This document shows positions 1 to 11,629 of a stretch of 64,000 nucleotides of DNA, piece after piece; the stretch's first letter is position 1, and each line of letters opens with the position of its first letter. This stretch comes from Candidatus Roizmanbacteria bacterium GW2011_GWC1_37_12 (GTDB lineage Bacteria; Patescibacteriota; Microgenomatia; UBA1406; GWC2-37-13): positions 1 through 64,000 of the forward strand of contig LBST01000005.1 of assembly GCA_000991135.1 (NCBI GenBank), written 5' to 3'. Below the pieces are notes generated by a model that was given only the letters and a program-made list of their open reading frames with translations, did not search any database and was not told where the DNA came from. Made by a program: the position numbers and the translations under genes.

Positions 1-261
1 AGGATACTTTAATCATACTAAAATTATGAAATATTAACTTTGGAGCATTATATCAATTTAAAGTAGTTAATTCAGACCCATTTTTTGAAACTTAAGCCGT
101 AAAAGATGTCGATATTAATATTTATATCAAAGAATGTCACGAAATCCTATTAATTGTTTCTTCGATTGTCCAAAACGCAAAACAATTCTAATTTGTATAT
201 TTGCTTATTTGATTATTTGAATATTGATTAGTAGATTTGCAGATTTGCCTATTTGTTTATT
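1..261. other. Intergenic stretch downstream of fusA
   Basis: No open reading frame or RNA gene is recognisable here. The left part is plain AT-rich sequence. The part nearest fusA (about 191-260) is a run of 8-base words of the form ATTTGNNT, listed separately as a repeat. What lies further downstream of fusA, for example tuf, is outside the window. Confidence 0.5.
191..260. repeat. Tandem 8-bp word repeat after fusA
   Basis: Consecutive words ATTTGTAT, ATTTGCTT, ATTTGATT and ATTTGAAT are followed, after a short interruption, by ATTTGCAG, ATTTGCCT and ATTTGTTT. The period is 8 bp and the conserved core is ATTTG. The block ends directly at the fusA stop codon. Similar word repeats with periods of 7-9 bp occur elsewhere in this window (for example 17062-17131 and 13725-13755). 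It could take part in 3'-end formation, but no GC-rich stem is visible. Confidence 0.6.
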
Positions 262-2364
262 TTACTTTTGGAGCATTGCTTTAACGATATTCTGGGGAAC
301 TTCTTCGTAGTGACTAGGCTCCATATAAAAGATACCGCGACCTTCAGTCAAGGATCTTAAGATAGTGGCGTATCCTGACATTTCGGCTAGTGGAACTGTT
401 CCTTTGATGACAACGGCGCGGGCTCTTTTTTCTGTTCCCAGTATTTTTCCTCTCTTTGAAGAAATATCGCCGATGACGACTCCCATGAAATTTTCCGGCA
501 CAGTCACTTCCAGATTCATAATCGGTTCAAGAAGAGTTAGGCCGGCTTGTTTTGCCGCTTGTTGCAGGGCCATACTTCCTGCGATCTTAAAAGCAATGTC
601 TGACGAGTCAACGTCGTGATAACTGCCGTCGAAAAGCGTCACCTGAAAATCTGTCATAGGATAACCGAGAAGGACTCCTTTTTCCATCGCCTCAATTACG
701 CCTTTTTCAACAGAGGGAATAAATTCAGAGGGGATGGTTCCGCCTTTAATTTTATTAACAAATTTAAATCCTTCGCTACGTCCCAATGGTTCAATCTTAA
801 TGACGCAGTGACCGTATTGACCATGGCCACCTGTTTGTTTGATATATTTTGCTTCAACTTCTTCAATGGTTTTTGTGACAGTTTCTTTATAGGCAACCTG
901 GGGTTTGCCGACATTGACATTCATACCCATTTCTCGTTTCATTCTATCGACTAGGATTTCCAAGTGAAGTTCGCCCATACCAGACATAATCGTTTGACCA
1001 GTCTCATGGTTTACTTTAACTTTAAAAGTTGGGTCTTCTTCGGCCAGTCTTTGTAATGAATAGGAAAGTTTTTCCTGGTCGGCTTTAGTCTTAGGTTCAA
1101 TTGCCAAAGAAATGACCGGTTCTGGGAAAGTAATTTGTTCTAAAATAATCGGTTTATTTGGGTCGGCCAGAGTATCGCCAGTTTTTGTATCTTTGGGTCC
1201 AACAAGAGCGACGATTTCACCGGCATAGGCTCGATCTATTTCTTCTCTATTGTTGGCGTGCATTAAAAGAACGCGGCTAACTCTTTCTTGTTTGTTGCGG
1301 TTGATGTTATGGATATAAGATCCAGACTCCAAGGTTCCCGAATAGATTCTCGCATATGTTAACTTTCCCACGTGTGGATCGAGTTGAATTTTGAAAGCCA
1401 AAGCGGAAAATTTTTCATCGGGGGTGAGCTGTCGTTTTTCTTCAGCGTTGGTCATCGGATTTAGGCCTCTAATTTCTTTCAGGTCAAGTGGAGAGGGTAG
1501 ATAGTCAACAACAGCGTCAAGTACTGGCTGGACAGCTTTGTTTCGAAGCGAAGTTCCGCAGTAAACTGGTATTAACTTATAAGCAATGACTGCTTTTCGA
1601 AGAGTTGCTTTTAATTCAGAAACAGTTATTTCTTTACCATTTAAATATTTATCAAGAAGCTGGTCGTCGGTTTCGGCAATTTTTTCTACTAATTTAGCTC
1701 TTTGTTCGATCACCTTTTTCTTTAAATCTTCAGGAATTTCAGAACTTTCGGTAAATTCAATTCCCTGTTTGTCTTTCTCTCCCCAGTATTTTGCTTTCAT
1801 TTCAATAAGATCGACTATTCCTTTGAATTCTTGTTCTTTTCCAATAGGATAGGTCATGACTGCCGGGTGGGCGCCCAATCTGTCTCTGATTTCGCCGACT
1901 GTGGCTTCAAAATCAGCTCCAAGTTTGTCCATTTTATTGATAAAACAAATTCTTGGCACCTTGTATTTATCAGCCTGACGCCAAACAGTTTCTGACTGCG
2001 ATTGGACTCCTTCTTCGGCGTCGAAAATGACTACCCCTCCATCCAAAACACGAAGAGACCTTTCTACTTCGGCGGTAAAATCGACGTGGCCCGGAGTGTC
2101 AATAATATTAATTCTTGTTCCTTTCCAAAAAGTAGTTGTTGCTGCGGAAACAATCGTTATACCTCGTTCTCTCTCCTGCGGCATCCAATCCATCTGGGTA
2201 TTGCCTTCGTCTATATCTCCGATTTTATAGGTGCGTCCGGTATAAAAAAGAAATCTTTCCGTCGTCGTAGTTTTGCCAGAATCAATATGAGCAATGATAC
2301 CGACGTTGCGGATTTTGTCCAAAGGAACGTTACGATTTTTGGTGATAATGCTTTGTTGTGCCAT
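262..2364 (-). CDS. fusA: Elongation factor G
   Basis: Translocation GTPase (EF-G) that moves tRNA and mRNA through the ribosome. The 700 aa length is normal for the family. The GTPase motifs are clear: P-loop AHIDSGKT at residues 25-32, switch I RERGIT near 65-70, DTPGH at 89-93, and NKMD at 143-146. Domains II-V follow, with family sequence HGQYGH in domain IV. The P-loop has Ser where most bacterial EF-Gs have Ala, which is also seen in some mitochondrial EF-G. It is the last gene of the rpoB-rpoC-rpsL-rpsG-fusA string and starts 10 bp after rpsG. Start: ATG giving MAQQSIITK. Confidence 0.97.
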   Translation of the reverse strand: MAQQSIITKNRNVPLDKIRNVGIIAHIDSGKTTTTERFLFYTGRTYKIGDIDEGNTQMDWMPQERERGITIVSAATTTFWKGTRINIIDTPGHVDFTAEVERSLRVLDGGVVIFDAEEGVQSQSETVWRQADKYKVPRICFINKMDKLGADFEATVGEIRDRLGAHPAVMTYPIGKEQEFKGIVDLIEMKAKYWGEKDKQGIEFTESSEIPEDLKKKVIEQRAKLVEKIAETDDQLLDKYLNGKEITVSELKATLRKAVIAYKLIPVYCGTSLRNKAVQPVLDAVVDYLPSPLDLKEIRGLNPMTNAEEKRQLTPDEKFSALAFKIQLDPHVGKLTYARIYSGTLESGSYIHNINRNKQERVSRVLLMHANNREEIDRAYAGEIVALVGPKDTKTGDTLADPNKPIILEQITFPEPVISLAIEPKTKADQEKLSYSLQRLAEEDPTFKVKVNHETGQTIMSGMGELHLEILVDRMKREMGMNVNVGKPQVAYKETVTKTIEEVEAKYIKQTGGHGQYGHCVIKIEPLGRSEGFKFVNKIKGGTIPSEFIPSVEKGVIEAMEKGVLLGYPMTDFQVTLFDGSYHDVDSSDIAFKIAGSMALQQAAKQAGLTLLEPIMNLEVTVPENFMGVVIGDISSKRGKILGTEKRARAVVIKGTVPLAEMSGYATILRSLTEGRGIFYMEPSHYEEVPQNIVKAMLQK

Positions 2365-2374
2365 ATTTAATCTT

Positions 2375-2848
2375 CTACCATTTTAAGTGGGAGAATGCTC
2401 TATTGTTTTCTGCCAATTTTTCTGTTGACTGCTTTTTAGCGACTCCTTGGCCCTGATTTTTAGCTGCCTCCATTATTTCTGCTAGTAATTTTTTGGAAAA
2501 AGTATGGTACTCTTTGTTGGAGCGCGACTTGGCCGCTTCGATGATCCAGTTTAAGGACAAAAAAAGCTTCCGGTCTCGTCTTACCTCGATTGGTACCAAA
2601 TATGAAGCGCCTCCTAGCCGACGGGGCTTGACTTCGAATGAGGGAGAAGTATTGCTGATTGCCTGATGAAGAGTCTTTAAAGGATCCTGACCTTGTTTTT
2701 TTATTTCTTCTAACGCATCGTAAACGATCTTTTCGGAGACTGACTTTTCTCCATCGATCATAAGATAGTTGATCAATTTTGCGGTCTCGTAATTGTTATA
2801 GACCTTGTCTGATTTTGTTCTTGTTTTTTTATATTTGTGTCTAGGCAT
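2375..2848 (-). CDS. rpsG: 30S ribosomal protein S7
   Basis: S7 binds the 3' major domain of 16S rRNA and nucleates assembly of the small-subunit head. The 157 aa length is typical. The basic N-terminus and the family pattern around [11 protein letters not shown] and [16 protein letters not shown] are visible. It sits between rpsL (16 bp upstream) and fusA (10 bp downstream), the standard str-operon order. No anomaly is seen. Confidence 0.96.
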   Translation of the reverse strand: MPRHKYKKTRTKSDKVYNNYETAKLINYLMIDGEKSVSEKIVYDALEEIKKQGQDPLKTLHQAISNTSPSFEVKPRRLGGASYLVPIEVRRDRKLFLSLNWIIEAAKSRSNKEYHTFSKKLLAEIMEAAKNQGQGVAKKQSTEKLAENNRAFSHLKW

Positions 2849-2864
2849 GATTTAGTTTTTAAAG

Positions 2865-3287
2865 TTATGACGCCTTGGCTTTTTGTATTTTTGTTCCATA
2901 TTTAGATCTTGAGGTGGTTCGATTATCGACGCCGGCTGTATCAAATTTACCGCGGACTATATGGTATTTGACTCCCGGCAGATCCTTGACTCTTCCGCCG
3001 CGAACCAAGACGATAGAGTGTTCAGCCAAATTATGACCTATGCCTTGGATATAGGCAGTTACTTCCATTTTGTTGGAGAGCCTGACCCTTGCGACTTTCC
3101 TTAAGGCAGAGTTTGGTTTTTTCGGAGTCATGGTACGGACCACAGTACAAACACCTCTTTTTAGAGGGTTATTTACTTTGACATACTTTCTTTTTAAGGA
3201 ATTAAAATCTTGCTTCAAGGCAATTGACTTTGATTTTTTATTCCTTTTTGGCCTTTTCCGTTTTATCAGTTGGTTGATTGTCGGCAT
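2865..3287 (-). CDS. rpsL: 30S ribosomal protein S12
   Basis: S12 is the decoding-centre protein. Family signatures [19 protein letters not shown] and [17 protein letters not shown] are intact, with both lysines whose replacement gives streptomycin resistance in other bacteria (in PKKPNS and RVKDLP). The 140 aa length fits Gram-positive-type S12. The start codon lies 50 bp inside the 3' end of rpoC in another frame, so translation is probably coupled. An AGGA motif about 5 bases upstream of the ATG supports this start. Confidence 0.96.
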   Translation of the reverse strand: MPTINQLIKRKRPKRNKKSKSIALKQDFNSLKRKYVKVNNPLKRGVCTVVRTMTPKKPNSALRKVARVRLSNKMEVTAYIQGIGHNLAEHSIVLVRGGRVKDLPGVKYHIVRGKFDTAGVDNRTTSRSKYGTKIQKAKAS

Positions 3288-6200
3288 ATTTTCCTAAAAA
3301 TTTACCGTAATATTTCTCAATTAATTGAGAACTAACAGGAATTAATCTGCCAATTATAACATTTTCTTTTAAACCCAACAAGTAATCGACGCTGCCTTTT
3401 ATCGCCGCCGAGCTTAAGACACTAGTTGTTTGTTCGAAAGAAGCGGCTGACAGCCAAGAATCAGTATAGATTGCCGCCCGAGTGATTCCTAAAATGGAAA
3501 TCTTTCCCGTTGCTGGTTTTTCGCCTTTGGCGAGTACCCGTTTATTTTCCTCTTCGAAGCGGATTCTTGAGACGACCTCGTCTTTTATAAAAGCCGTGTC
3601 ACCTTCATCCTCAATGATTACTTTATCACTCATTTTACGAATTATGACTTCAAAGTGCTTGTCATGGATAGCTATTCCTTGAGATTCATAGACTTTTTGT
3701 ACCTCATCAAGAAGATAGAGTTGGGCCGCCCTTAAACCCTTAATCGCCAAAATGTCGTCGATGTCTAAATAGCCTTCAGAAAGAGGAGTCCCGCCTGCGA
3801 TCAAGTCACCGTCTTTTACTTTCAATTTTTGCGACTTGGGGATGATGAATTCTTGTTCTTTGATAGAAGATTCTTTATTGTTAGAAACAATTTTTATATG
3901 ATAAACATCTTTTTCCGTATCTTCCTGAATCGAAACATTACCCCCGATTTCAGAAATTGGCGAGACTATTTTTGGCGTCCTTGTTTCAAAAAGTTCTTCC
4001 ACTCTGGGTAAACCTTGAGTAACGTCTGAAATAACGATGCCGCCAAAATGTCTCACTCTCATTGTTAACTGGGTTCCTGGTTCGCCAATAGATTGAGCGG
4101 CGGTAACTCCAACGGGCGTACCAATCTCAACTATTTTATGGTTTGAAAGATCTATCCCGTAGCATTTTTGACACATACCATATGGAGATTTGCAAAAAAG
4201 AGGGGAACGCACTGTCAATTTAGTGATTTTGTTTTTTTCGAAATGTTGGATTTTTTCTTCGGTAATTAATTCATTGGTTCCTGATAGAAAACGATTAATA
4301 ACTCTTTCTTTAAATTTATTTCCTCGGTTGCCATTAATTGAAATTTCCAGACCTTCAGTTGTACCACAATCTTCTTCTCTAATAATCATGTCGTGGGTGA
4401 CATCGACCAGCCTTCGAGTCAGATAACCAGCGTCGGCGGTTTTTAAAGCAGAATCGGTCAATCCTTTTCTGGCGCCGCGGGCGGATATAACATATTCAAA
4501 AATTGACAACCCTTCTCGATAATTAGATTTTGTTGGCACCTCGATGATTTTACCCAATGGATCGACGACCAATCCTTTCATTGCCGAGAGCTGTTTTAAC
4601 TGTTCTCTTGATGCTCTCGCTCCTCCTGATTTAATAATTATTTTGACGGGATTTTCTTCGTCGAGAGCGTTCCAAGTTTGATCGGCTAATTGTTCTGTTG
4701 TGTCAATCCAAAGTTTATTTGAATAACGTTTTTTTTCCTCCAAAGTTAATAGTCCTTGCTCAAAATTTTTTCTTACTTTTTCGATCTGATTTTCAGTCTC
4801 ATGAATGACCTGGTTTTTTTCAGGAATCATCTGACAGTCGAAGATGGAAACAGACAAGCCCCCGGAAAGGGTAGCGCTCCAAAAACCAATATCTTTTAAT
4901 TTATCGATAAGACTGCCGACAGTTTTTTCATCATAGAGTTTTATTGCCCTAACGATTAAAGCCTTAAGATCGCTGGCTTTGACGTCTTGGTTTATAAATT
5001 GCATTTCGGCGGGTAAAACTTGGTTGAAGATAATTCTTCCGGCAGAAGTCTTAAGCATTTTTGCACCAATGCTGACAAAAACGGGTTCTCTTAACTGAAT
5101 TTTCCTCAATTGGTAAAAATTGATAGTTTCTTCTTCAGTCGAAAAGTATTTTAATTTTTCATCCTCTTTCTTTAAGAGATTGGCGTCTAGTGTTGTGAGA
5201 TAATAACATCCCAAAGCCATTTCTTTATTAGGAAGAACAATTGGTGAGCCATCGGCTGGTTTTAGAAGATTATAGTAAGGAAGCATCCTTTCTTTGACTT
5301 CATTTATAGCCAATTTTGAAAGAGGAAGAAAGACACCCATTGCGTCGCCGTCAAAGTCAGCATTATAACCAGCGCAGACTGTCGGGTGAAGTTTGATCGC
5401 ATAGCCGTCGGTTAAAACAGGATAAAAACCCAATATAGACAATTTGTGAAGAGTGGGAGCGCGGTTAAGAAGAACAGGATGGTCCTTAGTAATTTCTTCC
5501 AAAATATCATAGACGATTGATTCCTTCTTTTCTAAAAAGTTTTTAGCGCTTTTTATATTTGGCGCCAGGCCGCGAATGATTATTTCATGCAAAAGAAATG
5601 GTTTAAAAAGCTCAAGAGCCATCTCTTTAGGTAGTCCGACTTGGTCCAGTTTTAATTCCGGTCCGACGATGATAGTCGAGCGGCCAGAATAGTCAACCCG
5701 TTTCCCCAATAAATTTTGCCTAAATCTTCCTTGTTTTCCTCTTAAAATGTCAGAAAGGGATTTTTGAATTTTCGAGGCGACTCCCTGTGTCCGGCTGCGT
5801 CCGCGAGATTTTTGTAAGTCAATCAAGGAATCAACCGCTTCTTGGAGCATTCTTTTTTCGTTTCTCAAGATAATCTCTGGAGCCCCCAAATCAATTAACT
5901 GTTTTAAACGATTGTTTCTATTAATTACCCTTCTATAGAAGTCATTGAGGTCGCTCGTTGCAAATTTACCTCCTGGTAATTGGACGACAGGACGAAGGTC
6001 AGGAGGAATGACTGGTAACACAGTCAAAACCATCCATTTAGGATCAATTTTAGCCTTAATGAATGATTCCAGGACTCTGACTTTCTTTAATAGCTTGTTT
6101 CTTTTTTCGCCTTTAGCCTCGGATAGGTTCTTCAGCGAGGTAGAGTATTCTTTCTGAATATCAAAGGAAGAGAGGATTTCAAAAACCACCTCTGAACCCA

Positions 6201-6996
6201 TACCAACGGTAAGAAATTCTTCAATGTTTTTTTCTCGAAGGTAGAGATAATCATCCTCTTCTATGACGTCTGCCGGCTTTGCCGATCTGACAATTTTTAG
6301 AATTCTTTCAAAAAAAGCGGTTTTTTTAGCCTTTTTTTCAAGATAAAGATTGGAAGAAAGTTTTAACTGTTCCCTTTGTTTAAAGTCAACCTCTCCCTTT
6401 GTAATTTCCCATTGTTCATGATTGGTGATTTTTTCTTTCAATTCCTTGTATTCTTTCTCGAACTCTTTTTTTATTTTTTCCTCTTCTTTAAGGTGAGCCT
6501 CTTCAAGCAATCGTAATTCTTCTTTGTGAGCCTCTTCAATCGTTTTAGTGGCTTTTTTTTGATTATTTTTGTCGACTTCTTTTATCAAATAAAGAGCATA
6601 GTAGATAATCCGTTCGAGAGATTGGGGTGGAATATCAAGAATTATGCTCAAAACCGAAGACGACCCTTTAAAATACCAAATGTGGGCTATAGGGGAGGCT
6701 AGTTTTATATGACCCATCCTTTCTCGTCTTACTGCAGAAGTGGTAATTTCAACTCCGCAACGATCGCAGACAATGCCTTTATAACGCATTCTTTTATACT
6801 TTCCGCAGTAACATTCATAGTCTTTGGTCGGGCCGAAAATTCTTTCGTCAAAAAGACCGTCTTTTTCAGCCCGAAACGTTCGATAATTGATTGTTTCTGG
6901 CTTGATAACTTCTCCATGAGACCATTTGATGACGTCTTCGGGAGAGGCGAGGCTAATTCTCAAACCGGAAAAGTCAATTAAATTTGGATCTTCCAT
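3238..6996 (-). CDS. rpoC: DNA-directed RNA polymerase subunit beta'
   Basis: Catalytic beta' subunit of RNA polymerase. The N-terminal zinc-binding motif has Cys62, Cys64, Cys77 and Cys80. The Mg-chelating NADFDGDAM sequence lies near residues 544-552. A second zinc cluster is formed by EEDCGTTEG and the [11 protein letters not shown] segment around residue 940. At 1252 aa it is compact, without the large lineage inserts of proteobacteria. A charged coiled-coil-like segment lies around residues 145-220. The ATG shares one base with the rpoB stop (TAATG), and the 3' end overlaps rpsL by 50 bp. Confidence 0.97.
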   Translation of the reverse strand: MEDPNLIDFSGLRISLASPEDVIKWSHGEVIKPETINYRTFRAEKDGLFDERIFGPTKDYECYCGKYKRMRYKGIVCDRCGVEITTSAVRRERMGHIKLASPIAHIWYFKGSSSVLSIILDIPPQSLERIIYYALYLIKEVDKNNQKKATKTIEEAHKEELRLLEEAHLKEEEKIKKEFEKEYKELKEKITNHEQWEITKGEVDFKQREQLKLSSNLYLEKKAKKTAFFERILKIVRSAKPADVIEEDDYLYLREKNIEEFLTVGMGSEVVFEILSSFDIQKEYSTSLKNLSEAKGEKRNKLLKKVRVLESFIKAKIDPKWMVLTVLPVIPPDLRPVVQLPGGKFATSDLNDFYRRVINRNNRLKQLIDLGAPEIILRNEKRMLQEAVDSLIDLQKSRGRSRTQGVASKIQKSLSDILRGKQGRFRQNLLGKRVDYSGRSTIIVGPELKLDQVGLPKEMALELFKPFLLHEIIIRGLAPNIKSAKNFLEKKESIVYDILEEITKDHPVLLNRAPTLHKLSILGFYPVLTDGYAIKLHPTVCAGYNADFDGDAMGVFLPLSKLAINEVKERMLPYYNLLKPADGSPIVLPNKEMALGCYYLTTLDANLLKKEDEKLKYFSTEEETINFYQLRKIQLREPVFVSIGAKMLKTSAGRIIFNQVLPAEMQFINQDVKASDLKALIVRAIKLYDEKTVGSLIDKLKDIGFWSATLSGGLSVSIFDCQMIPEKNQVIHETENQIEKVRKNFEQGLLTLEEKKRYSNKLWIDTTEQLADQTWNALDEENPVKIIIKSGGARASREQLKQLSAMKGLVVDPLGKIIEVPTKSNYREGLSIFEYVISARGARKGLTDSALKTADAGYLTRRLVDVTHDMIIREEDCGTTEGLEISINGNRGNKFKERVINRFLSGTNELITEEKIQHFEKNKITKLTVRSPLFCKSPYGMCQKCYGIDLSNHKIVEIGTPVGVTAAQSIGEPGTQLTMRVRHFGGIVISDVTQGLPRVEELFETRTPKIVSPISEIGGNVSIQEDTEKDVYHIKIVSNNKESSIKEQEFIIPKSQKLKVKDGDLIAGGTPLSEGYLDIDDILAIKGLRAAQLYLLDEVQKVYESQGIAIHDKHFEVIIRKMSDKVIIEDEGDTAFIKDEVVSRIRFEEENKRVLAKGEKPATGKISILGITRAAIYTDSWLSAASFEQTTSVLSSAAIKGSVDYLLGLKENVIIGRLIPVSSQLIEKYYGKFLGKYADNQPTDKTEKAKKE

Positions 6997-9900
6997 TACT
7001 TTATATAATCAATTGATAATCCTAAAGCGTTTAATTCTTTTACAAGGACATGAAACGACTCTGGAACCGATGATTGTGGTATGTCGACTCCTTTGATAAT
7101 CGACTCAAAAGCTTTAGTGCGGCCTCGGACGTCATCACTTTTTATCGTCAATAATTCTTGAAGGGTATAAGGGACGCGATGAGATTCAAGAGCCCAAACT
7201 TCCATCTCTCCAAATCTTTGCCCTCCTAATTGTGACTTTCCGCCCAAAGGCTGTTGAGTGACCAAAGAATATGGGCCGACCGACCGGGCGTGGAATTTGT
7301 CTTCGACCATATGGATAAGCTTCATGATGTAAGTTGTTCCAACCAGTACTTTTCTTTCATAGGGGAGGCCAGTTTGGCCATCGAAGAGGGTAACTTTGCT
7401 GTCTATTGGTAGGCCAACTTTTTTTAACTCATTGGCAATAAAATCTTCTTTGATTTTTTCAAAAACAGGAACAGAAATATTTAGGTTATTGCGGGAAGCA
7501 ATTGTTCCCAGTAAGTTTTCGAAAAGTTGTCCCAGGTTCATCCTCGAAAGAATCGAGAGCGGAGACAGAATCACGTCGACTGGCGTACCGTCTTCTAAAT
7601 GAGGCATATCCCATTCGGGGAGGATTTTGGAGATAACTCCTTTATTTCCATGCCTTCCTGCTAATTTATCACCGACAGAGATCTTTCTAAGCTGGGCTGT
7701 ATTAACAATAATTCTTTTCAAGACACTCGGTTCAAGTTCGTTGGGATCTTTTTTCCCGTCGATTATTTCAATATTGACGACGGTGCCTCTTTTTCCATAA
7801 GGCATTCGCAGTGACGTGTCTTTAATGTCTTTAGCTTTTTCTCCAAAAATTGCCCGAAGCAGCCTTTCTTCTGCCGTCAATTCTTTTTCACCCTTTGGCG
7901 CGACTTTACCAATCAAAATGTCGCCACCTTTGACTTCATTGCCTATTCCAACGAGCCCATTTTTGTCTAAATTTGCCAAGACTTCTTCTCTGACATTGGG
8001 GATATCTCTTGTCAGTTCTTCCGGACCCAACTTGGTGTCAACCAAGTCAGCCACAAATTCTTCTATGGTAATTGACGTTAAGACGTTTTCTTTAACCAGT
8101 CTTTCAGAGATGACAAAACCATCCTCATAGCCAAGTCCATTTAAAGAAGTATAGGCGACGACGAGATTTTGACCCAAAGCCAACCTGCCTTTGTCAGTTG
8201 ATGGTCCGTTGACAATTATTTCTCCCTTTTTGATTTTTTGGCTGCGAACAACTGTTGGTTTTTGGTCAAAAGAAACGTCTTTATTGGTGCGGACGAATCT
8301 TTCTAATTTATATTCCCAGATTTTGCCGCTTTTTCCTTTAAGGATGACCTTTTGACCGTCGACATATTTGACAGTTCCATCTTCTGAAGCAATTATGGTT
8401 CTTCCGAGGGCGGAGCTTATTTTCGCTTCCTGTCCAGTCCCAACGATAGGTGCTGAAGGATGAAGCAACGGCACGGCTTGGCACTGCATGTGAGTACCCA
8501 TCAAGGCTCGTGAGGCATCGTCATTTTGAAGGAAAGGAATAAGAGCGGCAGAGATGCCAACGACCTGACGATGAGAAACGTCTATAAAGTCGGCTTTTTC
8601 CGCCTGTATTTCAACAATTTCTCCTTGATAGCGAGCGACTACTGTTTTGTCTGTTATTTTTTCATTATTGTCGACATTGACGTTGTTTGAGGTAATATAG
8701 TATTTTTCTTCGTCGTCAGCCTGTAGATAAACGATCTCCGATGAAATCTTAGCTTTAATGACTTTTTTATAAGGCGCTTCTAGAAATCCATATTTATTTA
8801 CTTTTGCATACATGGCCATATAAGTGACGACACCAATATTTGGTCCTTCAGGAGACCTGATCGGACAAATTCTTCCGTATTGAGAAGAAGATATGTCTCG
8901 GATTGAAAAGGAAGCTCTTTCTTTTTCGATGCCACCCGGTCCTCCGACGGTGATTCTTCTTAAATTGTCCAGTTCGGAGAGGGGATTGGTCTGGTCGACG
9001 ATTGTTGACAACTGACTAGTCCGATAAAAAGAATTGACGGCAACGATTAAAGGTTTAGAATTAACTACTTGCGATGGAATAATATTGGTTTCTCCAGTGA
9101 CCAAGCTCATTCTTTCTTTTATTTCTCGACTGACTCTGACCATTCCGACCCTGATTCCGTACATGGCGATTAATTCTCCAACCGTTCTCAAACGACGGTT
9201 GCCAAGGTGATCGATATTGTCGAATTGACCAACATTTTTTGTAAGGTTGACCAAATATTTTATCGTTTCGAGTAAGTCTGTTTTGGTGAGGAGGTGATTT
9301 TCTTTATTAATTTCTAGTTTAAGGCCAAGTTTCTTATTAATTTTGTATCGACCGACGTCGGCTAAAGAATAACGTCTCTGACTGAAAAATAAATTATTAA
9401 TAGTTTCATAGGCATTATCGAGGATTAATGGTTCTCCTGGCCTGACCTTTCGATATATCTCTAATATTGCTTCGTCTTTAGTCTTGGTTTGGTCTTTTTT
9501 AAAAGTTGGTAATATATATTTTTCTAAGAGATCTTTATCAAAAGAGCTTAGTTGACTCAATAATTGATTATTGTTTTCGCCCTCAAAAACCTTTAAGAAA
9601 ACAGTCGCCAAAAACTTTCTTTTTTTATTGACTTTCATTTCAATCAGATTATTTTTGTTAATGGTGATATCTATCCAAGCTCCAATATAGGGTCTGATTT
9701 CGGCGTTATATAAAGTCAGGCCAGTAGTTTTGTCAATTTCAGCTGTAAAGTAGACACCCGGCGAACGGACAATCTGATTGATAATGGCTCGTTCAATTCC
9801 ATTTATGATAAAGGTCCCCCGATCGGTCATTTTGGGTAGGTTGAAAAAATAGACATCTTGTTTTTTTTCGCTGCCAGTTTTTTTATTGAGGAGCCGCAAT

Positions 9901-10187
9901 TTTAAATATACAGGGGTATCGAAGGTGAGTTTTTTCTTTAAACAGAGTTCAAGGGGATATCTGGGGTCGCCAAAATAAATTTCGTCAAAATAAAGGGTAA
10001 ATTTTTTCCCAGTATAGTCATCAATAGGAAAAAATTCGGAAAGAGTTTCTTTTAGACTCGTTTCCAAAAAATACTGCCAAGACTTTTTTTGGACTTCTAT
10101 CAAGTTAATCTCAGCAAGTTTTTGGTCTTCTTTGCCTAGGTGGAGGTGGCGTTGGGGTTTAATATGCGGTTTATCAGTTTTATTCAT
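6996..10187 (-). CDS. rpoB: DNA-directed RNA polymerase subunit beta
   Basis: Beta subunit of RNA polymerase, 1063 aa, a compact form. Recognisable blocks are [12 protein letters not shown], the [14 protein letters not shown] fork region, the GKVAPKGE and [11 protein letters not shown] regions, and the C-terminal clamp [14 protein letters not shown]. The rifampicin-binding segment at residues 391-415 differs from sensitive bacteria at several contact positions (see findings). It heads the operon. An extended -10 promoter lies 74 bp upstream. The rplJ/rplL genes that usually precede it are absent here. Confidence 0.97.
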   Translation of the reverse strand: MNKTDKPHIKPQRHLHLGKEDQKLAEINLIEVQKKSWQYFLETSLKETLSEFFPIDDYTGKKFTLYFDEIYFGDPRYPLELCLKKKLTFDTPVYLKLRLLNKKTGSEKKQDVYFFNLPKMTDRGTFIINGIERAIINQIVRSPGVYFTAEIDKTTGLTLYNAEIRPYIGAWIDITINKNNLIEMKVNKKRKFLATVFLKVFEGENNNQLLSQLSSFDKDLLEKYILPTFKKDQTKTKDEAILEIYRKVRPGEPLILDNAYETINNLFFSQRRYSLADVGRYKINKKLGLKLEINKENHLLTKTDLLETIKYLVNLTKNVGQFDNIDHLGNRRLRTVGELIAMYGIRVGMVRVSREIKERMSLVTGETNIIPSQVVNSKPLIVAVNSFYRTSQLSTIVDQTNPLSELDNLRRITVGGPGGIEKERASFSIRDISSSQYGRICPIRSPEGPNIGVVTYMAMYAKVNKYGFLEAPYKKVIKAKISSEIVYLQADDEEKYYITSNNVNVDNNEKITDKTVVARYQGEIVEIQAEKADFIDVSHRQVVGISAALIPFLQNDDASRALMGTHMQCQAVPLLHPSAPIVGTGQEAKISSALGRTIIASEDGTVKYVDGQKVILKGKSGKIWEYKLERFVRTNKDVSFDQKPTVVRSQKIKKGEIIVNGPSTDKGRLALGQNLVVAYTSLNGLGYEDGFVISERLVKENVLTSITIEEFVADLVDTKLGPEELTRDIPNVREEVLANLDKNGLVGIGNEVKGGDILIGKVAPKGEKELTAEERLLRAIFGEKAKDIKDTSLRMPYGKRGTVVNIEIIDGKKDPNELEPSVLKRIIVNTAQLRKISVGDKLAGRHGNKGVISKILPEWDMPHLEDGTPVDVILSPLSILSRMNLGQLFENLLGTIASRNNLNISVPVFEKIKEDFIANELKKVGLPIDSKVTLFDGQTGLPYERKVLVGTTYIMKLIHMVEDKFHARSVGPYSLVTQQPLGGKSQLGGQRFGEMEVWALESHRVPYTLQELLTIKSDDVRGRTKAFESIIKGVDIPQSSVPESFHVLVKELNALGLSIDYIK

Positions 10188-10221
10188 CGGATCGAGCGAG
10201 GCTTAATATTTTGTTAACAGC

Positions 10222-10249
10222 AAAAACCCCTCTATATATACGATAGGGG
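10222..10249 (-). terminator. Terminator-like hairpin in the rpoB leader
   Basis: On the minus strand a CCCCT...AGGGG stem with an AT-rich loop is followed at once by five T residues, the form of a small intrinsic terminator. It lies between the predicted rpoB promoter (10261-10288) and the rpoB start, so it would act as a leader attenuator. It could also end readthrough from the same-strand genes upstream. The stem is only five GC-rich pairs plus weak pairs, so confidence is moderate. Confidence 0.45.
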
Positions 10250-10260
10250 ATAAAAAAACT

Positions 10261-10288
10261 ATTATAGCATACAGTATGTCTTTGGCAA
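10261..10288 (-). promoter_or_regulatory. Predicted rpoB promoter
   Basis: Minus-strand -35 TTGCCA (10283-10288), a 16-bp spacer, and a perfect -10 TATAAT (10261-10266) preceded by TGC, which makes an extended -10. The expected transcription start is near 10254, giving a leader of about 67 bases that contains a terminator-like hairpin. It is the best-looking sigma70 promoter in the window and drives the rpoB-rpoC-rpsL-rpsG-fusA string. Confidence 0.6.
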
Positions 10289-10304
10289 AGTCAAACGATT
10301 ATGT

Positions 10305-10598
10305 CTATTTTTCTTTGACAAAGAATTTTTTTGTTCTCAAGGATAGGTTGGGGGAAAGGATTCTGATTTTGTCCAGTATGCTGTGAAGAGCTAAATGCTT
10401 TTTTCTAATAAGCTGTTTCTTTTCAGCCGGCACTTCTTTTTTAAAATCAACATTTTCCAAATCTTCGACAAAGACACCGATTTTTTTTATAGTCGACCTT
10501 ATTTCTTTGAGGACAAAGACTAGCTGTAGGCCGATAATAATAAGAAGCACTGTGGTTATCGTGAGGACAGCAGTTAATAAGAATTGGGTTGTGTCCAT
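10305..10598 (-). CDS. Small membrane-anchored hypothetical protein
   Basis: A 97 aa protein with one hydrophobic segment (about residues 7-31) followed by a charged, probably helical cytoplasmic tail rich in Lys and Glu. No domain is recognised; the layout is similar to small DUF948-type coiled-coil membrane proteins. Its start lies 2 bp after the stop of the nucleotidyltransferase gene, so they are probably co-transcribed. Function unknown. Confidence 0.6.
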   Translation of the reverse strand: MDTTQFLLTAVLTITTVLLIIIGLQLVFVLKEIRSTIKKIGVFVEDLENVDFKKEVPAEKKQLIRKKHLALHSILDKIRILSPNLSLRTKKFFVKEK

Positions 10599-10600
10599 GT

Positions 10601-11341
10601 TTATAGTTCGCCCTTATGAACTTTCTCGGCGACAAGATTGTTTGCCCGAAGGAGTTCGTCGTGAGATGTTCCCGCGTCGATCCACCAATCTAAAAGATTG
10701 CATTCTAAAGTTCCTTCTTTGAGGTAAAAATTATTTAGGTCTGTAACTTCTAGTTCTCCTCGAGGAGAAGGCCTTAATTTATTAATAAAATCAAATACCC
10801 GACTGTCATAAAAATAAATGCCTGCTTGGGCGATATCTGATTTTGGTTCTTCAGGCTTTTCCTCAATGGAAACAACCTTGCCGGTTTTATCCATTTCTAT
10901 TACGCCATAATGTTTTGATTCCATCATCGACATTCTGATTCCGAAAACAATCGCCCCCTTTTCTTTTTTAACGAATTTTTCTACAGCAGGCTTGAGGTTA
11001 TAATTAAAAATATTGTCTCCCAAGACGACGGCAATTTTTTCGTTATCGGCAAATTCTTTGGCCATGCCGATGGCATTAGCAATTCCGCCTTTAGGATTTT
11101 CTTGAACTGAATAGTAAAGCTTAGCTCCTAATTCACTGCCCCCCTTTAGTAAATTGGCGAATTGACCAGAATGGTCGGGAGAACTTGAAATCAAAATTTC
11201 TTTGATGCCGGCCTTGACAAGGGAGAGAATTGGATAATAAATCATCGGTTTATTGTAAACAGGAAGCAAATGCTTGTTGGTTACCCAAGTTAAGGGTCTA
11301 AGTCGAGTTGCCAACCCCCCAGCAAGGATGACGCCTTTCAT
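10601..11341 (-). CDS. Sugar nucleotidyltransferase, RmlA-like (short form)
   Basis: Transfers a nucleotide to a sugar 1-phosphate; the closest recognisable family is glucose-1-phosphate thymidylyltransferase. The N-terminal signature GGLATRLRPLT with K23 and LPVYNKPMIYYP is intact, followed by VLGDNIF (metal-binding Asp) and EEKPEEPKS. It is 246 aa against about 290 for classic RmlA, lacking the C-terminal helices. It is the only sugar-nucleotide synthesis gene in the window and may supply donors to the glycan locus further right. Whether dTTP or UTP is used cannot be read from the sequence. Confidence 0.85.
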   Translation of the reverse strand: MKGVILAGGLATRLRPLTWVTNKHLLPVYNKPMIYYPILSLVKAGIKEILISSSPDHSGQFANLLKGGSELGAKLYYSVQENPKGGIANAIGMAKEFADNEKIAVVLGDNIFNYNLKPAVEKFVKKEKGAIVFGIRMSMMESKHYGVIEMDKTGKVVSIEEKPEEPKSDIAQAGIYFYDSRVFDFINKLRPSPRGELEVTDLNNFYLKEGTLECNLLDWWIDAGTSHDELLRANNLVAEKVHKGEL

Positions 11342-11344
11342 AAA

Positions 11345-11626
11345 TCAAGGAAAAACAATAATTTTTAATAAAAATAAAATTGTAAAAGCAATCAGGATAT
11401 ATTCTATCACAATTTTTAGATGGAGGCTATCTTCTATAAGATGATGATATATGCCCCAAATTATGTAAAACGAAGTGAAAGACAAAAGAATAATGAACTC
11501 AAGAAATCTTTCTCCTTTAAAGATGTTGATAGAGATTAAAAAAAATATTCCTGCCGTTATTAATAGTAGATAATCAAAAACATGGTTTTTGACTTCTTTT
11601 TTAAAGTGATGGGTTAGATATTTCAT
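11345..11626 (-). CDS. Small three-helix membrane protein, unknown function
   Basis: A 93 aa protein with three predicted membrane segments (about residues 19-35, 42-62 and 73-92) and a short charged N-terminus. It lies 3 bp from its neighbours on both sides, between the nucleotidyltransferase and the CAP-domain gene, so it belongs to the same transcript. No family is recognised. Confidence 0.55.
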   Translation of the reverse strand: MKYLTHHFKKEVKNHVFDYLLLITAGIFFLISINIFKGERFLEFIILLSFTSFYIIWGIYHHLIEDSLHLKIVIEYILIAFTILFLLKIIVFP

Positions 11627-11629
11627 AAA

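Noticed and set aside
2002-2370. Long plus-strand open frames opposite fusA (for example 616-954 and 2002-2370)
   Set aside because: They are antisense shadows of a highly conserved EF-G gene, with no recognisable protein features.
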